Shown in pieces: positions 35,867-49,900 of a stretch of 64,000 nucleotides of DNA; within the stretch, counting starts at the first letter, position 1; each line of letters opens with the position of its first letter. The translations under genes and the position numbers were made by a program. Source of the DNA: Phytopythium helicoides (taxonomy: Eukaryota; Oomycota; Peronosporomycetes; Pythiales; Pythiaceae); NCBI GenBank assembly GCA_024867545.1, contig JANFNE010000046.1, forward strand, positions 248,001 to 312,000, in the 5' to 3' direction. The notes beneath the pieces are model-generated. The model was not told where the DNA came from, did no database searches, and saw only the letters and a program-made list of their open reading frames with translations.

Positions 35867-37916
35867 GCTGTGGCCGCGCCGATATGAGTGGTGCGAATGG
35901 ATTTGGACTGTAAATGTGGAGAATGCAAGTGAGTGGAGAGGGCGTGTGAATATGGTGGCGCGGGCGGAGCATGTGGCTGTGGCCGCGCCGATATGGAGTG
36001 GTGCGAATGGATTTGGACAAGGTGGATGTGTAAATGTGGAGAATGCAAGTGAGTGGAGAGGGCGTGTGAATATGGTGGGCGCGGGCGGAGCATGTGGCCG
36101 CGCCGATATGGAGTGGTGCGAATGGATTTGGACAAGGTGGATGTGTAAATGTGGAGATGCAAGTGAGTGGAGAGGGCGTGTGAATATGGTGGGCGCGGGC
36201 GGAGCATGTGGCTGTGGCCGCGCCGATATGGAGTGGTGCGAATGGATTTGGACAAGGTGGATGTGTAAATGTGGAGAATGCAAGTGAGTGGAGAGGGCGT
36301 GTGAATATGGTGGGCGCGGGCGGAGCATGTGGCCGCGCCGATATGGAGTGGTGCGAATGGATTTGGACAAGGTGGATGTGTAAATGTGGAGAATGCAAGT
36401 GCGTGGAGGTGTGAATATGGTGGGCGCGGGCGGAGCATGTGGCTGTGGCCGCGCCGATATGGAGTGGTGCGAATGGATTTGGACAAGGTGGATGTGTAAA
36501 TGTGGAGAATGCAAGTGAGTGGAGAGGGCGTGTGAATATGGTGGGCGCGGGCGGAGCATGTGGCCGCGCCGATATGGAGTGGTGCGAATGGATTGGACAA
36601 GGTGGATGTGTAAATGTGGAGAATGCAAGTGAGTGGAGAGGGCGTGTGAATATGGTGGGCGCGGGCGGAGCATGTGGCCGCGCCGATATGGAGTGGTGCG
36701 AATGGATTTGGACAAGGTGGATGTGTAAATGTGGAGAATGCAAGTGAGTGGAGAGGGCGTGTGAATATGGTGGGCGCGGGGCGGAGCATGTGGCCGCGCC
36801 GATATGGAGTGGTGCGAATGGATTTGGACAAGGTGGATGTGTAAATGTGAGAATGCAAGTGAGTGGAGAGGGCGTGTGAATATGGTGGGCGCGGGCGGAG
36901 CATGTGGCGGAGTGGTGCGAATGGATTTGGACAAGGTGGATGTGTAAATGTGGAGATGCAAGTGAGTGGAGAGGGCGTGTGAATATGGTGGGCGCGGGCG
37001 AGCATGTGGCTGTGGCCGCGCCGATATGGAGTGGTGCGAATGGATTTGGACAAGGTGGGATGTGTAAATGTGGAGAATGCAAGTGAGTGGAGAGGGCGTG
37101 TGAATATGGTGGGCGCGGGCGGAGCATGTGGCCGCGCCGATATGGAGTGGTGCGAATGGATTTGGACAAGGTGGATGTGTAAATGTGGAGAATGCAAGTG
37201 AGTGGGAGAGGGCGTGTGAATATGGTGGGCGCGGGCGGAGCATGTGGCTGTGGCCGCGCCGATATGGAGTGGTGCGAATGATTTGGACAAGGTGGATGTG
37301 TAAATGTGGAGAATGCAAGTGAGTGGAGAGGGCGTGTGAATATGGTGGGCGCGGGCGGAGCATGTGGCCGCGCCGATATGGAGTGGTGCGAATGGATTTG
37401 GACAAGGTTGTAAATGTGGAGAATGCAAGTGAGTGGAGAGGGCGTGTGAATATGGTGGGCGCGGCGGAGCATGTGGCTGTGGGCCGCGCCGATATGGAGT
37501 GGTGCGAATGGATTTGGACAGGTGGATGTGTAAATGTGGAGAATGCAAGTGAGTGGAGAGGGCGTGTGAATATGGTGGGCGCGGGCGGAGCATGTGGCCG
37601 CGCCGATATGGAGTGGTGGCGATGGATTTGGGACAAGGTGGATGTGTAAATGTGGAGAATGCAAGTGAGTGGAGAGGGCGTGTTGAATATGGTGGCGCGG
37701 GCGAGCATGTGGCCGCGCCGATATGGAGTGGTGCGAATGGATTTGGACAAGGTGGATGTGTAAATGTGGAGAATGCAAGTGAGTGGAGAGGGCGTGTGAA
37801 TATGGTGGGCGCGGGCGGAGCATGTGGCCGCGCCGATATGGAGTGGTGCGAATGGATTTGGACAAGGTGGATGTGTAAATGTGGAGAATGCAAGTGAGTG
37901 GAGAGGGCATATGGTG
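35867..37916 (+). repeat. Array block D: about 18 units dense in short indels
   Basis: Around 25 small changes fall within 2 kb. They include 6-bp TGTGGC gains (from 35867), losses of about 12 bp near 35908, 10 bp near 36907, 7 bp near 37408 and 8 bp near 37909, and many single-base gains or losses, mostly in G runs (for example near 36595, 36779, 36849, 37058, 37205, 37463, 37631 and 37683). No other part of the window looks like this. The pattern is that of uncorrected long-read sequence. Confidence 0.7.
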
Positions 37917-40900
37917 GGCGCGGGCGGAGCATGTGGCTGTGGCCGCGCCGATATGGAGTGGTGCGAATGGATTTGGACAAGGTGGATGTGTAAATGTGGA
38001 GAATGCAAGTGAGTGGAGAGGGCGTGTGAATATGGTGGGCGCGGGCGGAGCATGTGGCCGCGCCGATATGGAGTGGTGCGAATGGATTTGGACAAGGTGG
38101 ATGTGTAAATGTGGAGAATGCAAGTGAGTGGAGAGGGCGTGTGAATATGGTGGGCGCGGGCGGAGCATGTGGCCGCGCCGATATGGAGTGGTGCGAATGG
38201 ATTTGGACAAGGTGGATGTGTAAATGTGGAGAATGCAAGTGAGTGGAGAGGGCGTGTGAATATGGTGGGCGCGGGCGGAGCATGTGGCCGCGCCGATATG
38301 GAGTGGTGCGAATGGATTTGGACAAGGTGGATGTGTAAATGTGGAGAATGCAAGTGAGTGGAGAGGGCGTGTGAATATGGTGGGCGCGGGCGGAGCATGT
38401 GGCCGCGCGGAGTGGTGCGAATGGATTTGGACAAGGTGGATGTGTAAATGTGGAGAATGCAAGTGAGTGGAGAGGGCGTGTGAATATGGTGGGCGCGGGC
38501 GGAGCATGTGGCCGCGCCGATATGGAGTGGTGCGAATGGATTTGGACAAGGTGGATGTGTAAATGTGGAGAATGCAAGTGAGTGGAGAGGGCGTGTGAAT
38601 ATGGTGGGCGCGGGCGGAGCATGTGGCTGTGGCCGCGCCGATATGGAGTGGTGCGAATGGATTTGGACAAGGTGGATGTGTAAATGTGGAGAATGCAAGT
38701 GAGTGGAGAGGGCGTGTGAATATGGTGGGCGCGGGCGGAGCATGTGGCCGCGCCGATATGGAGTGGTGCGAATGGATTTGGACAAGGTGGATGTGTAAAT
38801 GTGGAGAATGCAAGTGAGTGGAGAGGGCGTGTGAATATGGTGGGCGCGGGCGGAGCATGTGGCTGTGGCCGCGCCGATATGGAGTGGTGCGAATGGATTT
38901 GGACAAGGTGGATGTGTAAATGTGGAGAATGCAAGTGAGTGGAGAGGGCGTGTGAATATGGTGGGCGCGGGCGGAGCATGTGGCCGCGCCGATATGGAGT
39001 GGTGCGAATGGATTTGGACAAGGTGGATGTGTAAATGTGGAGAATGCAAGTGAGTGGAGAGGGCGTGTGAATATGGTGGGCGCGGGCGGAGCATGTGGCC
39101 GCGCCGATATGGAGTGGTGCGAATGGATTTGGACAAGGTGGATGTGTAAATGTGGAGAATGCAAGTGAGTGGAGAGGGCGTGTGAATATGGTGGGCGCGG
39201 GCGGAGCATGTGGCCGCGCCGATATGGAGTGGTGCGAATGGATTTGGACAAGGTGGATGTGTAAATGTGGAGAATGCAAGTGAGTGGAGAGGGCGTGTGA
39301 ATATGGTGGGCGCGGGCGGAGCATGTGGCCGCGCCGATATGGAGTGGTGCGAATGGATTTGGACAAGGTGGATGTGTAAATGTGGAGAATGCAAGTGAGT
39401 GGAGAGGGGAATATGGTGGGCGCGGGCGGAGCATGTGGCCGCGCCGATATGGAGTGGTGCGAATGGATTTGGACAAGGTGGATGTGTAAATGTGGAGAAT
39501 GCAAGTGAGTGGAGAGGGCGTGTGAATATGGTGGGCGCGGGCGGAGCATGTGGCCGCGCCGATATGGAGTGGTGCGAATGGATTTGGACAAGGTGGATGT
39601 GTAAATGTGGAGAATGCAAGTGAGTGGAGAGGGCGTGTGAATATGGTGGGCGCGGGCGGAGCATGTGGCCGCGCCGATATGGAGTGGTGCGAATGGATTT
39701 GGACAAGGTGGATGTGTAAATGTGGAGAATGCAAGTGAGTGGAGAGGGCGTGTGAATATGGTGGGCGCGGGCGGAGCATGTGGCTGTGCCGCGCCGATAT
39801 GGAGTGGTGCGAATGGATTTGGACAAGGTGGATGTGTAAATGTGGAGAATGCAAGTGAGTGGAGAGGGCGTGTGAATATGGTGGGCGCGGGCGGAGCATG
39901 TGGCCGCGCCGATATGGAGTGGTGCGAATGGATTTGGACAAGGTGGATGTGTAAATGTGGAGAATGCAAGTGAGTGGAGAGGGCGTGTGAATATGGTGGG
40001 CGCGGGCGGAGCATGTGGCCGCGCCGATATGGAGTGGTGCGAATGGATTTGGACAAGGTGGATGTGTAAATGTGGAGAATGCAAGTGAGTGGAGAGGGCG
40101 TGTGAATATGGTGGGCGCGGGCGGAGCATGTGGCCGCGCCGATATGGAGTGGTGCGAATGGATTTGGACAAGGTGGATGTGTAAATGTGGAGAATGCAAG
40201 TGAGTGGAGAGGGCGTGTGAATATGGTGGGCGCGGGCGGAGCATGTGGCCGCGCCGATATGGAGTGGTGCGAATGGATTTGGACAAGGTGGATGTGTAAA
40301 TGTGGAGAATGCAAGTGAGTGGAGAGGGCGTGTGAATATGGTGGGCGCGGGCGGAGCATGTGGCCGCGCCGATATGGAGTGGTGCGAATGGATTTGGACA
40401 AGGTGGATGTGTAAATGTGGAGAATGCAAGTGAGTGGAGAGGGCGTGTGAATATGGTGGGCGCGGGCGGAGCATGTGGCCGCGCCGATATGGAGTGGTGC
40501 GAATGGATTTGGACAAGGTGGATGTGTAAATGTGGAGAATGCAAGTGAGTGGAGAGGGCGTGTGAATATGGTGGGCGCGGGCGGAGCATGTGGCCGCGCC
40601 GATATGGAGTGGTGCGAATGGATTTGGACAAGGTGGATGTGTAAATGTGGAGAATGCAAGTGAGTGGAGAGGGCGTGTGAATATGGTGGGCGCGGGCGGA
40701 GCATGTGGCTGTGGCCGCGCCGATATGGAGTGGTGCGAATGGATTTGGACAAGGTGGATGTGTAAATGTGGAGAATGCAAGTGAGTGGAGAGGGCGTGTG
40801 AATATGGTGGGCGCGGGCGGAGCATGTGGCCGCGCCGATATGGAGTGGTGCGAATGGATTTGGACAAGGTGGATGTGTAAATGTGGAGAATGCAAGTGAG

Positions 40901-43900
40901 TGGAGAGGGTGTGAATATGGTGGGCGCGGGCGGAGCATGTGGCCGCGCCGATATGGAGTGGTGCGAATGGATTTGGACAAGGTGGATGTGTAAATGTGGA
41001 GAATGCAAGTGAGTGGAGAGGGCGTGTGAATATGGTGGGCGCGGGCGGAGCATGTGGCTGTGGCCGCGCCGATATGGAGTGGTGCGAATGGATTTGGACA
41101 AGGTGGATGTGTAAATGTGGAGAATGCAAGTGAGTGGAGAGGGCGTGTGAATATGGTGGGCGCGGGCGGAGCATGTGGCCGCGCCGATATGGAGTGGTGC
41201 GAATGGATTTGGACAAGGTGGATGTGTAAATGTGGAGAATGCAAGTGAGTGGAGAGGGCGTGTGAATATGGTGGGCGCGGGCGGAGCATGTGGCCGCGCC
41301 GATATGGAGTGGTGCGAATGGATTTGGACAAGGTGGATGTGTAAATGTGGAGAATGCAAGTGAGTGGAGAGGGCGTGTGAATATGGTGGGCGCGGGCGGA
41401 GCATGTGGCCGCGCCGATATGGAGTGGTGCGAATGGATTTGGACAAGGTGGATGTGTAAATGTGGAGAATGCAAGTGAGTGGAGAGGGCGTGTGAATATG
41501 GTGGGCGCGGGCGGAGCATGTGGCCGCGCCGATATGGAGTGGTGCGAATGGATTTGGACAAGGTGGATGTGTAAATGTGGAGAATGCAAGTGAGTGGAGA
41601 GGGCGTGTGAATATGGTGGGCGCGGGCGGAGCATGTGGCCGCGCCGATATGGAGTGGTGCGAATGGATTTGGACAAGGTGGATGTGTAAATGTGGAGAAT
41701 GCAAGTGAGTGGAGAGGGCGTGTGAATATGGTGGGCGCGGGCGGAGCATGTGGCCGCGCCGATATGGAGTGGTGCGAATGGATTTGGACAAGGTGGATGT
41801 GTAAATGTGGAGAATGCAAGTGAGTGGAGAGGGCGTGTGAATATGGTGGGCGCGGGCGGAGCATGTGGCCGCGCCGATATGGAGTGGTGCGAATGGATTT
41901 GGACAAGGGTGTAAATGTGGAGAATGCAAGTGAGTGGAGAGGGCGTGTGAATATGGTGGGCGCGGGCGGAGCATGTGGCCGCGCCGATATGGAGTGGTGC
42001 GAATGGATTTGGACAAGGTGGATGTGTAAATGTGGAGAATGCAAGTGAGTGGAGAGGGCGTGTGAATATGGTGGGCGCGGGCGGAGCATGTGGCTGTGGC
42101 CGCGCCGATATGGAGTGGTGCGAATGGATTTGGACAAGGTGGATGTGTAAATGTGGAGAATGCAAGTGAGTGGAGAGGGCGTGTGAATATGGTGGGCGCG
42201 GGCGGAGCATGTGGCCGCGCCGATATGGAGTGGTGCGAATGGATTTGGACAAGGTGGATGTGTAAATGTGGAGAATGCAAGTGAGTGGAGAGGGCGTGTG
42301 AATATGGTGGGCGCGGGCGGAGCATGTGGCCGCGCCGATATGGAGTGGTGCGAATGGATTTGGACAAGGTGGATGTGTAAATGTGGAGAATGCAAGTGAG
42401 TGGAGAGGGCGTGTGAATATGGTGGGCGCGGGCGGAGCATGTGGCCGCGCCGATATGGAGTGGTGCGAATGGATTTGGACAAGGTGGATGTGTAAATGTG
42501 GAGAATGCAAGTGAGTGGAGAGGGCGTGTGAATATGGTGGGCGCGGGCGGAGCATGTGGCCGCGCCGATATGGAGTGGTGCGAATGGATTTGGACAAGGT
42601 GGATGTGTAAATGTGGAGAATGCAAGTGAGTGGAGAGGGCGTGTGAATATGGTGGGCGCGGGCGGAGCATGTGGCCGCGCCGATATGGAGTGGTGCGAAT
42701 GGATTTGGACAAGGTGGATGTGTAAATGTGGAGAATGCAAGTGAGTGGAGAGGGCGTGTGAATATGGTGGGCGCGGGCGGAGCATGTGGCCGCGCCGATA
42801 TGGAGTGGTGCGAATGGATTTGGACAAGGTGGATGTGTAAATGTGGAGAATGCAAGTGAGTGGAGAGGGCGTGTGAATATGGTGGGCGCGGGCGGAGCAT
42901 GTGGCCGCGCCGATATGGAGTGGTGCGAATGGATTTGGACAAGGTGGATGTGTAAATGTGGAGAATGCAAGTGAGTGGAGAGGGCGTGTGAATATGGTGG
43001 GCGCGGGCGGAGCATGTGGCCGCGCCGATATGGAGTGGTGCGAATGGATTTGGACAAGGTGGATGTGTAAATGTGGAGAATGCAAGTGAGTGGAGAGGGC
43101 GTGTGAATATGGTGGGCGCGGGCGGAGCATGTGGCCGCGCCGATATGGAGTGGTGCGAATGGATTTGGACAAGGTGGATGTGTAAATGTGGAGAATGCAA
43201 GTGAGTGGAGAGGGCGTGTGAATATGGTGGGCGCGGGCGGAGCATGTGGCCGCGCCGATATGGAGTGGTGCGAATGGATTTGGACAAGGTGGATGTGTAA
43301 ATGTGGAGAATGCAAGTGAGTGGAGAGGGCGTGTGAATATGGTGGGCGCGGGCGGAGCATGTGGCCGCGCCGATATGGAGTGGTGCGAATGGATTTGGAC
43401 AAGGTGGATGTGTAAATGTGGAGAATGCAAGTGAGTGGAGAGGGCGTGTGAATATGGTGGGCGCGGGCGGAGCATGTGGCCGCGCCGATATGGAGTGGTG
43501 CGAATGGATTTGGACAAGGTGGATGTGTAAATGTGGAGAATGCAAGTGAGTGGAGAGGGCGTGTGAATATGGTGGGCGCGGGCGGAGCATGTGGCCGCGC
43601 CGATATGGAGTGGTGCGAATGGATTTGGACAAGGTGGATGTGTAAATGTGGAGAATGCAAGTGAGTGGAGAGGGCGTGTGAATATGGTGGGCGCGGGCGG
43701 AGCATGTGGCTGTGGCCGCGCCGATATGGAGTGGTGCGAATGGATTTGGACAAGGTGGATGTGTAAATGTGGAGAATGCAAGTGAGTGGAGAGGGCGTGT
43801 GAATATGGTGGGCGCGGGCGGAGCATGTGGCCGCGCCGATATGGAGTGGTGCGAATGGATTTGGACAAGGTGGATGTGTAAATGTGGAGAATGCAAGTGA

Positions 43901-46900
43901 GTGGAGAGTGGTGGGCGCGGGCGTAGCATGTGGCTGTGGCCGCGCCGATATGGAGTGGTGCGAATGGATTTGGACAAGGTGGATGTGTAAATGTGGAGAA
44001 TGCAAGTGAGTGGAGAGGGCGTGTGAATATGGTGGGCGCGGGCGGAGCATGTGGCCGCGCCGATATGGAGTGGTGCGAATGGATTTGGACAAGGTGGATG
44101 TGTAAATGTGGAGAATGCAAGTGAGTGGAGAGGGCGTGTGAATATGGTGGGCGCGGGCGGAGCATGTGGCCGCGCCGATATGGAGTGGTGCGAATGGATT
44201 TGGACAAGGTGGATGTGTAAATGTGGAGAATGCAAGTGAGTGGAGAGGGCGTGTGAATATGGTGGGCGCGGGCGGAGCATGTGGCCGCGCCGATATGGAG
44301 TGGTGCGAATGGATTTGGACAAGGTGGATGTGTAAATGTGGAGAATGCAAGTGAGTGGAGAGGGCGTGTGAATATGGTGGGCGCGGGCGGAGCATGTGGC
44401 TGTGGCCGCGCCGATATGGAGTGGTGCGAATGGATTTGGACAAGGTGGATGTGTAAATGTGGAGAATGCAAGTGAGTGGAGAGGGCGTGTGAATATGGTG
44501 GGCGCGGGCGGAGCATGTGGCCGCGCCGATATGGAGTGGTGCGAATGGATTTGGACAAGGTGGATGTGTAAATGTGGAGAATGCAAGTGAGTGGAGAGGG
44601 CGTGTGAATATGGTGGGCGCGGGCGGAGCATGTGGCTGTGGCCGCGCCGATATGGAGTGGTGCGAATGGATTTGGACAAGGTGGATGTGTAAATGTGGAG
44701 AATGCAAGTGAGTGGAGAGGGCGTGTGAATATGGTGGGCGCGGGCGGAGCATGTGGCCGCGCCGATATGGAGTGGTGCGAATGGATTTGGACAAGGTGGA
44801 TGTGTAAATGTGGAGAATGCAAGTGAGTGGAGAGGGCGTGTGAATATGGTGGGCGCGGGCGGAGCATGTGGCCGCGCCGATATGGAGTGGTGCGAATGGA
44901 TTTGGACAAGGTGGATGTGTAAATGTGGAGAATGCAAGTGAGTGGAGAGGGCGTGTGAATATGGTGGGCGCGGGCGGAGCATGTGGCCGCGCCGATATGG
45001 AGTGGTGCGAATGGATTTGGACAAGGTGGATGTGTAAATGTGGAGAATGCAAGTGAGTGGAGAGGGCGTGTGAATATGGTGGGCGCGGGCGGAGCATGTG
45101 GCCGCGCCGATATGGAGTGGTGCGAATGGATTTGGACAAGGTGGATGTGTAAATGTGGAGAATGCAAGTGAGTGGAGAGGGCGTGTGAATATGGTGGGCG
45201 CGGGCGGAGCATGTGGCCGCGCCGATATGGAGTGGTGCGAATGGATTTGGACAAGGTGGATGTGTAAATGTGGAGAATGCAAGTGAGTGGAGAGGGCGTG
45301 TGAATATGGTGGGCGCGGGCGGAGCATGTGGCCGCGCCGATATGGAGTGGTGCGAATGGATTTGGACAAGGTGGATGTGTAAATGTGGAGAATGCAAGTG
45401 AGTGGAGAATGGTGGGCGCGGGCGGAGCATGTGGCTGTGGCCGCGCCGATATGGAGTGGTGCGAATGGATTTGGACAAGGTGGATGTGTAAATGTGGAGA
45501 ATGCAAGTGAGTGGAGAGGGCGTGTGAATATGGTGGGCGCGGGCGGAGCATGTGGCTGTGGCCGCGCCGATATGGAGTGGTGCGAATGGATTTGGACAAG
45601 GTGGATGTGTAAATGTGGAGAATGCAAGTGAGTGGAGAGGGCGTGTGAATATGGTGGGCGCGGGCGGAGCATGTGGCTGTGGCCGCGCCGATATGGAGTG
45701 GTGCGAATGGATTTGGACAAGGTGGATGTGTAAATGTGGAGAATGCAAGTGAGTGGAGAGGGCGTGTGAATATGGTGGGCGCGGGCGGAGCATGTGGCCG
45801 CGCCGATATGGAGTGGTGCGAATGGATTTGGACAAGGTGGATGTGTAAATGTGGAGAATGCAAGTGAGTGGAGAGGGCGTGTGAATATGGTGGGCGCGGG
45901 CGGAGCATATATGGAGTGGTGCGAATGGATTTGGACAAGGTGGATGTGTAAATGTGGAGAATGCAAGTGAGTGGAGAGGGCGTGTGAATATGGTGGGCGC
46001 GGGCGGAGCATGTGGCTGTGGCCGCGCCGATATGGAGTGGTGCGAATGGATTTGGACAAGGTGGATGTGTAAATGTGGAGAATGCAAGTGAGTGGAGAGG
46101 GCGTGTGAATATGGTGGGCGCGGGCGGAGCATGTGGCCGCGCCGATATGGAGTGGTGCGAATGGATTTGGACAAGGTGGATGTGTAAATGTGGAGAATGC
46201 AAGTGAGTGGAGAGGGCGTGTGAATATGGTGGGCGCGGGCGGAGCATGTGGCTGTGGCCGCGCCGATATGGAGTGGTGCGAATGGATTTGGACAAGGTGG
46301 ATGTGTAAATGTGGAGAATGCAAGTGAGTGGAGAGGGCGTGTGAATATGGTGGGCGCGGGCGGAGCATGTGGCTGTGGCCGCGCCGATATGGAGTGGTGC
46401 GAATGGATTTGGACAAGGTGGATGTGTAAATGTGGAGAATGCAAGTGAGTGGAGAGGGCGTGTGAATATGGTGGGCGCGGGCGGAGCATGTGGCCGCGCC
46501 GATATGGAGTGGTGCGAATGGATTTGGACAAGGTGGATGTGTAAATGTGGAGAATGCAAGTGAGTGGAGAGGGCGTGTGAATATGGTGGGCGCGGGCGGA
46601 GCATGTGGCCGCGCCGATATGGAGTGGTGCGAATGGATTTGGACAAGGTGGATGTGTAAATGTGGAGAATGCAAGTGAGTGGAGAGGGCGTGTGAATATG
46701 GTGGGCGCGGGCGGAGCATGTGGCCGCGCCGATATGGAGTGGTGCGAATGGATTTGGACAAGGTGGATGTGTAAATGTGGAGAATGCAAGTGAGTGGAGA
46801 GGGCGTGTGAATATGGTGGGCGCGGGCGGAGCATGTGGCCGCGCCGATATGGAGTGGTGCGAATGGATTTGGACAAGGTGGATGTGTAAATGTGGAGAAT

Positions 46901-49900
46901 GCAAGTGAGTGGAGAGGGCGTGTGAATATGGTGGGCGCGGGCGGAGCATGTGGCCGCGCCGATATGGAGTGGTGCGAATGGATTTGGACAAGGTGGATGT
47001 GTAAATGTGGAGAATGCAAGTGAGTGGAGAGGGCGTGTGAATATGGTGGGCGCGGGCGGAGCATGTGGCCGCGCCGATATGGAGTGGTGCGAATGGATTT
47101 GGACAAGGTGGATGTGTAAATGTGGAGAATGCAAGTGAGTGGAGAGGGCGTGTGAATATGGTGGGCGCGGGCGGAGCATGTGGCCGCGCCGATATGGAGT
47201 GGTGCGAATGGATTTGGACAAGGTGGATGTGTAAATGTGGAGAATGCAAGTGAGTGGAGAGGGCGTGTGAATATGGTGGGCGCGGGCGGAGCATGTGGCC
47301 GCGCCGATATGGAGTGGTGCGAATGGATTTGGACAAGGTGGATGTGTAAATGTGGAGAATGCAAGTGAGTGGAGAGGGCGTGTGAATATGGTGGGCGCGG
47401 GCGGAGCATGTGGCCGCGCCGATATGGAGTGGTGCGAATGGATTTGGACAAGGTGGATGTGTAAATGTGGAGAATGCAAGTGAGTGGAGAGGGCGTGTGA
47501 ATATGGTGGGCGCGGGCGGAGCATGTGGCCGCGCCGATATGGAGTGGTGCGAATGGATTTGGACAAGGTGGATGTGTAAATGTGGAGAATGCAAGTGAGT
47601 GGAGAGGGCGTGTGAATATGGTGGGCGCGGGCGGAGCATGTGGCTGTGGCCGCGCCGATATGGAGTGGTGCGAATGGATTTGGACAAGGTGGATGTGTAA
47701 ATGTGGAGAATGCAAGTGAGTGGAGAGGGCGTGTGAATATGGTGGGCGCGGGCGGAGCATGTGGCCGCGCCGATATGGAGTGGTGCGAATGGATTTGGAC
47801 AAGGTGGATGTGTAAATGTGGAGAATGCAAGTGAGTGGAGAGGGCGTGTGAATATGGTGGGCGCGGGCGGAGCATGTGGCTGTGGCCGCGCCGATATGGA
47901 GTGGTGCGAATGGATTTGGACAAGGTGGATGTGTAAATGTGGAGAATGCAAGTGAGTGGAGAGGGCGTGTGAATATGGTGGGCGCGGGCGGAGCATGTGG
48001 CCGCGCCGATATGGAGTGGTGCGAATGGATTTGGACAAGGTGGATGTGTAAATGTGGAGAATGCAAGTGAGTGGAGAGGGCGTGTGAATATGGTGGGCGC
48101 GGGCGGAGCATGTGGCCGCGCCGATATGGAGTGGTGCGAATGGATTTGGACAAGGTGGATGTGTAAATGTGGAGAATGCAAGTGAGTGGAGAGGGCGTGT
48201 GAATATGGTGGGCGCGGGCGGAGCATGTGGCCGCGCCGATATGGAGTGGTGCGAATGGATTTGGACAAGGTGGATGTGTAAATGTGGAGAATGCAAGTGA
48301 GTGGAGAGGGCGTGTGAATATGGTGGGCGCGGGCGGAGCATGTGGCCGCGCCGATATGGAGTGGTGCGAATGGATTTGGACAAGGTGGATGTGTAAATGT
48401 GGAGAATGCAAGTGAGTGGAGAGGGCGTGTGAATATGGTGGGCGCGGGCGGAGCATGTGGCCGCGCCGATATGGAGTGGTGCGAATGGATTTGGACAAGG
48501 TGGATGTGTAAATGTGGAGAATGCAAGTGAGTGGAGAGGGCGTGTGAATATGGTGGGCGCGGGCGGAGCATGTGGCCGCGCCGATATGGAGTGGTGCGAA
48601 TGGATTTGGACAAGGTGGATGTGTAAATGTGGAGAATGCAAGTGAGTGGAGAGGGCGTGTGAATATGGTGGGCGCGGGCGGAGCATGTGGCCGCGCCGAT
48701 ATGGAGTGGTGCGAATGGATTTGGACAAGGTGGATGTGTAAATGTGGAGAATGCAAGTGAGTGGAGAGGGCGTGTGAATATGGTGGGCGCGGGCGGAGCA
48801 TGTGGCCGCGCCGATATGGAGTGGTGCGAATGGATTTGGACAAGGTGGATGTGTAAATGTGGAGAATGCAAGTGAGTGGAGAGGGCGTGTGAATATGGTG
48901 GGCGCGGGCGGAGCATGTGGCCGCGCCGATATGGAGTGGTGCGAATGGATTTGGACAAGGTGGATGTGTAAATGTGGAGAATGCAAGTGAGTGGAGAGGG
49001 CGTGTGAATATGGTGGGCGCGGGCGGAGCATGTGGCCGCGCCGATATGGAGTGGTGCGAATGGATTTGGACAAGGTGGATGTGTAAATGTGGAGAATGCA
49101 AGTGAGTGGAGAGGGCGTGTGAATATGGTGGGCGCGGGCGGAGCATGTGGCCGCGCCGATATGGAGTGGTGCGAATGGATTTGGACAAGGTGGATGTGTA
49201 AATGTGGAGAATGCAAGTGAGTGGAGAGGGCGTGTGAATATGGTGGGCGCGGGCGGAGCATGTGGCTGTGGCCGCGCCGATATGGAGTGGTGCGAATGGA
49301 TTTGGACAAGGTGGATGTGTAAATGTGGAGAATGCAAGTGAGTGGAGAGGGCGTGTGAATATGGTGGGCGCGGGCGGAGCATGTGGCCGCGCCGATATGG
49401 AGTGGTGCGAATGGATTTGGACAAGGTGGATGTGTAAATGTGGAGAATGCAAGTGAGTGGAGAGGGCGTGTGAATATGGTGGGCGCGGGCGGAGCATGTG
49501 GCCGCGCCGATATGGAGTGGTGCGAATGGATTTGGACAAGGTGGATGTGTAAATGTGGAGAATGCAAGTGAGTGGAGAGGGCGTGTGAATATGGTGGGCG
49601 CGGGCGGAGCATGTGGCTGTGGCCGCGCCGATATGGAGTGGTGCGAATGGATTTGGACAAGGTGGATGTGTAAATGTGGAGAATGCAAGTGAGTGGAGAG
49701 GGCGTGTGAATATGGTGGGCGCGGGCGGAGCATGTGGCCGCGCCGATATGGAGTGGTGCGAATGGATTTGGACAAGGTGGATGTGTAAATGTGGAGAATG
49801 CAAGTGAGTGGAGAGGGCGTGTGAATATGGTGGGCGCGGGCGGAGCATGTGGCCGCGCCGATATGGAGTGGTGCGAATGGATTTGGACAAGGTGGATGTG

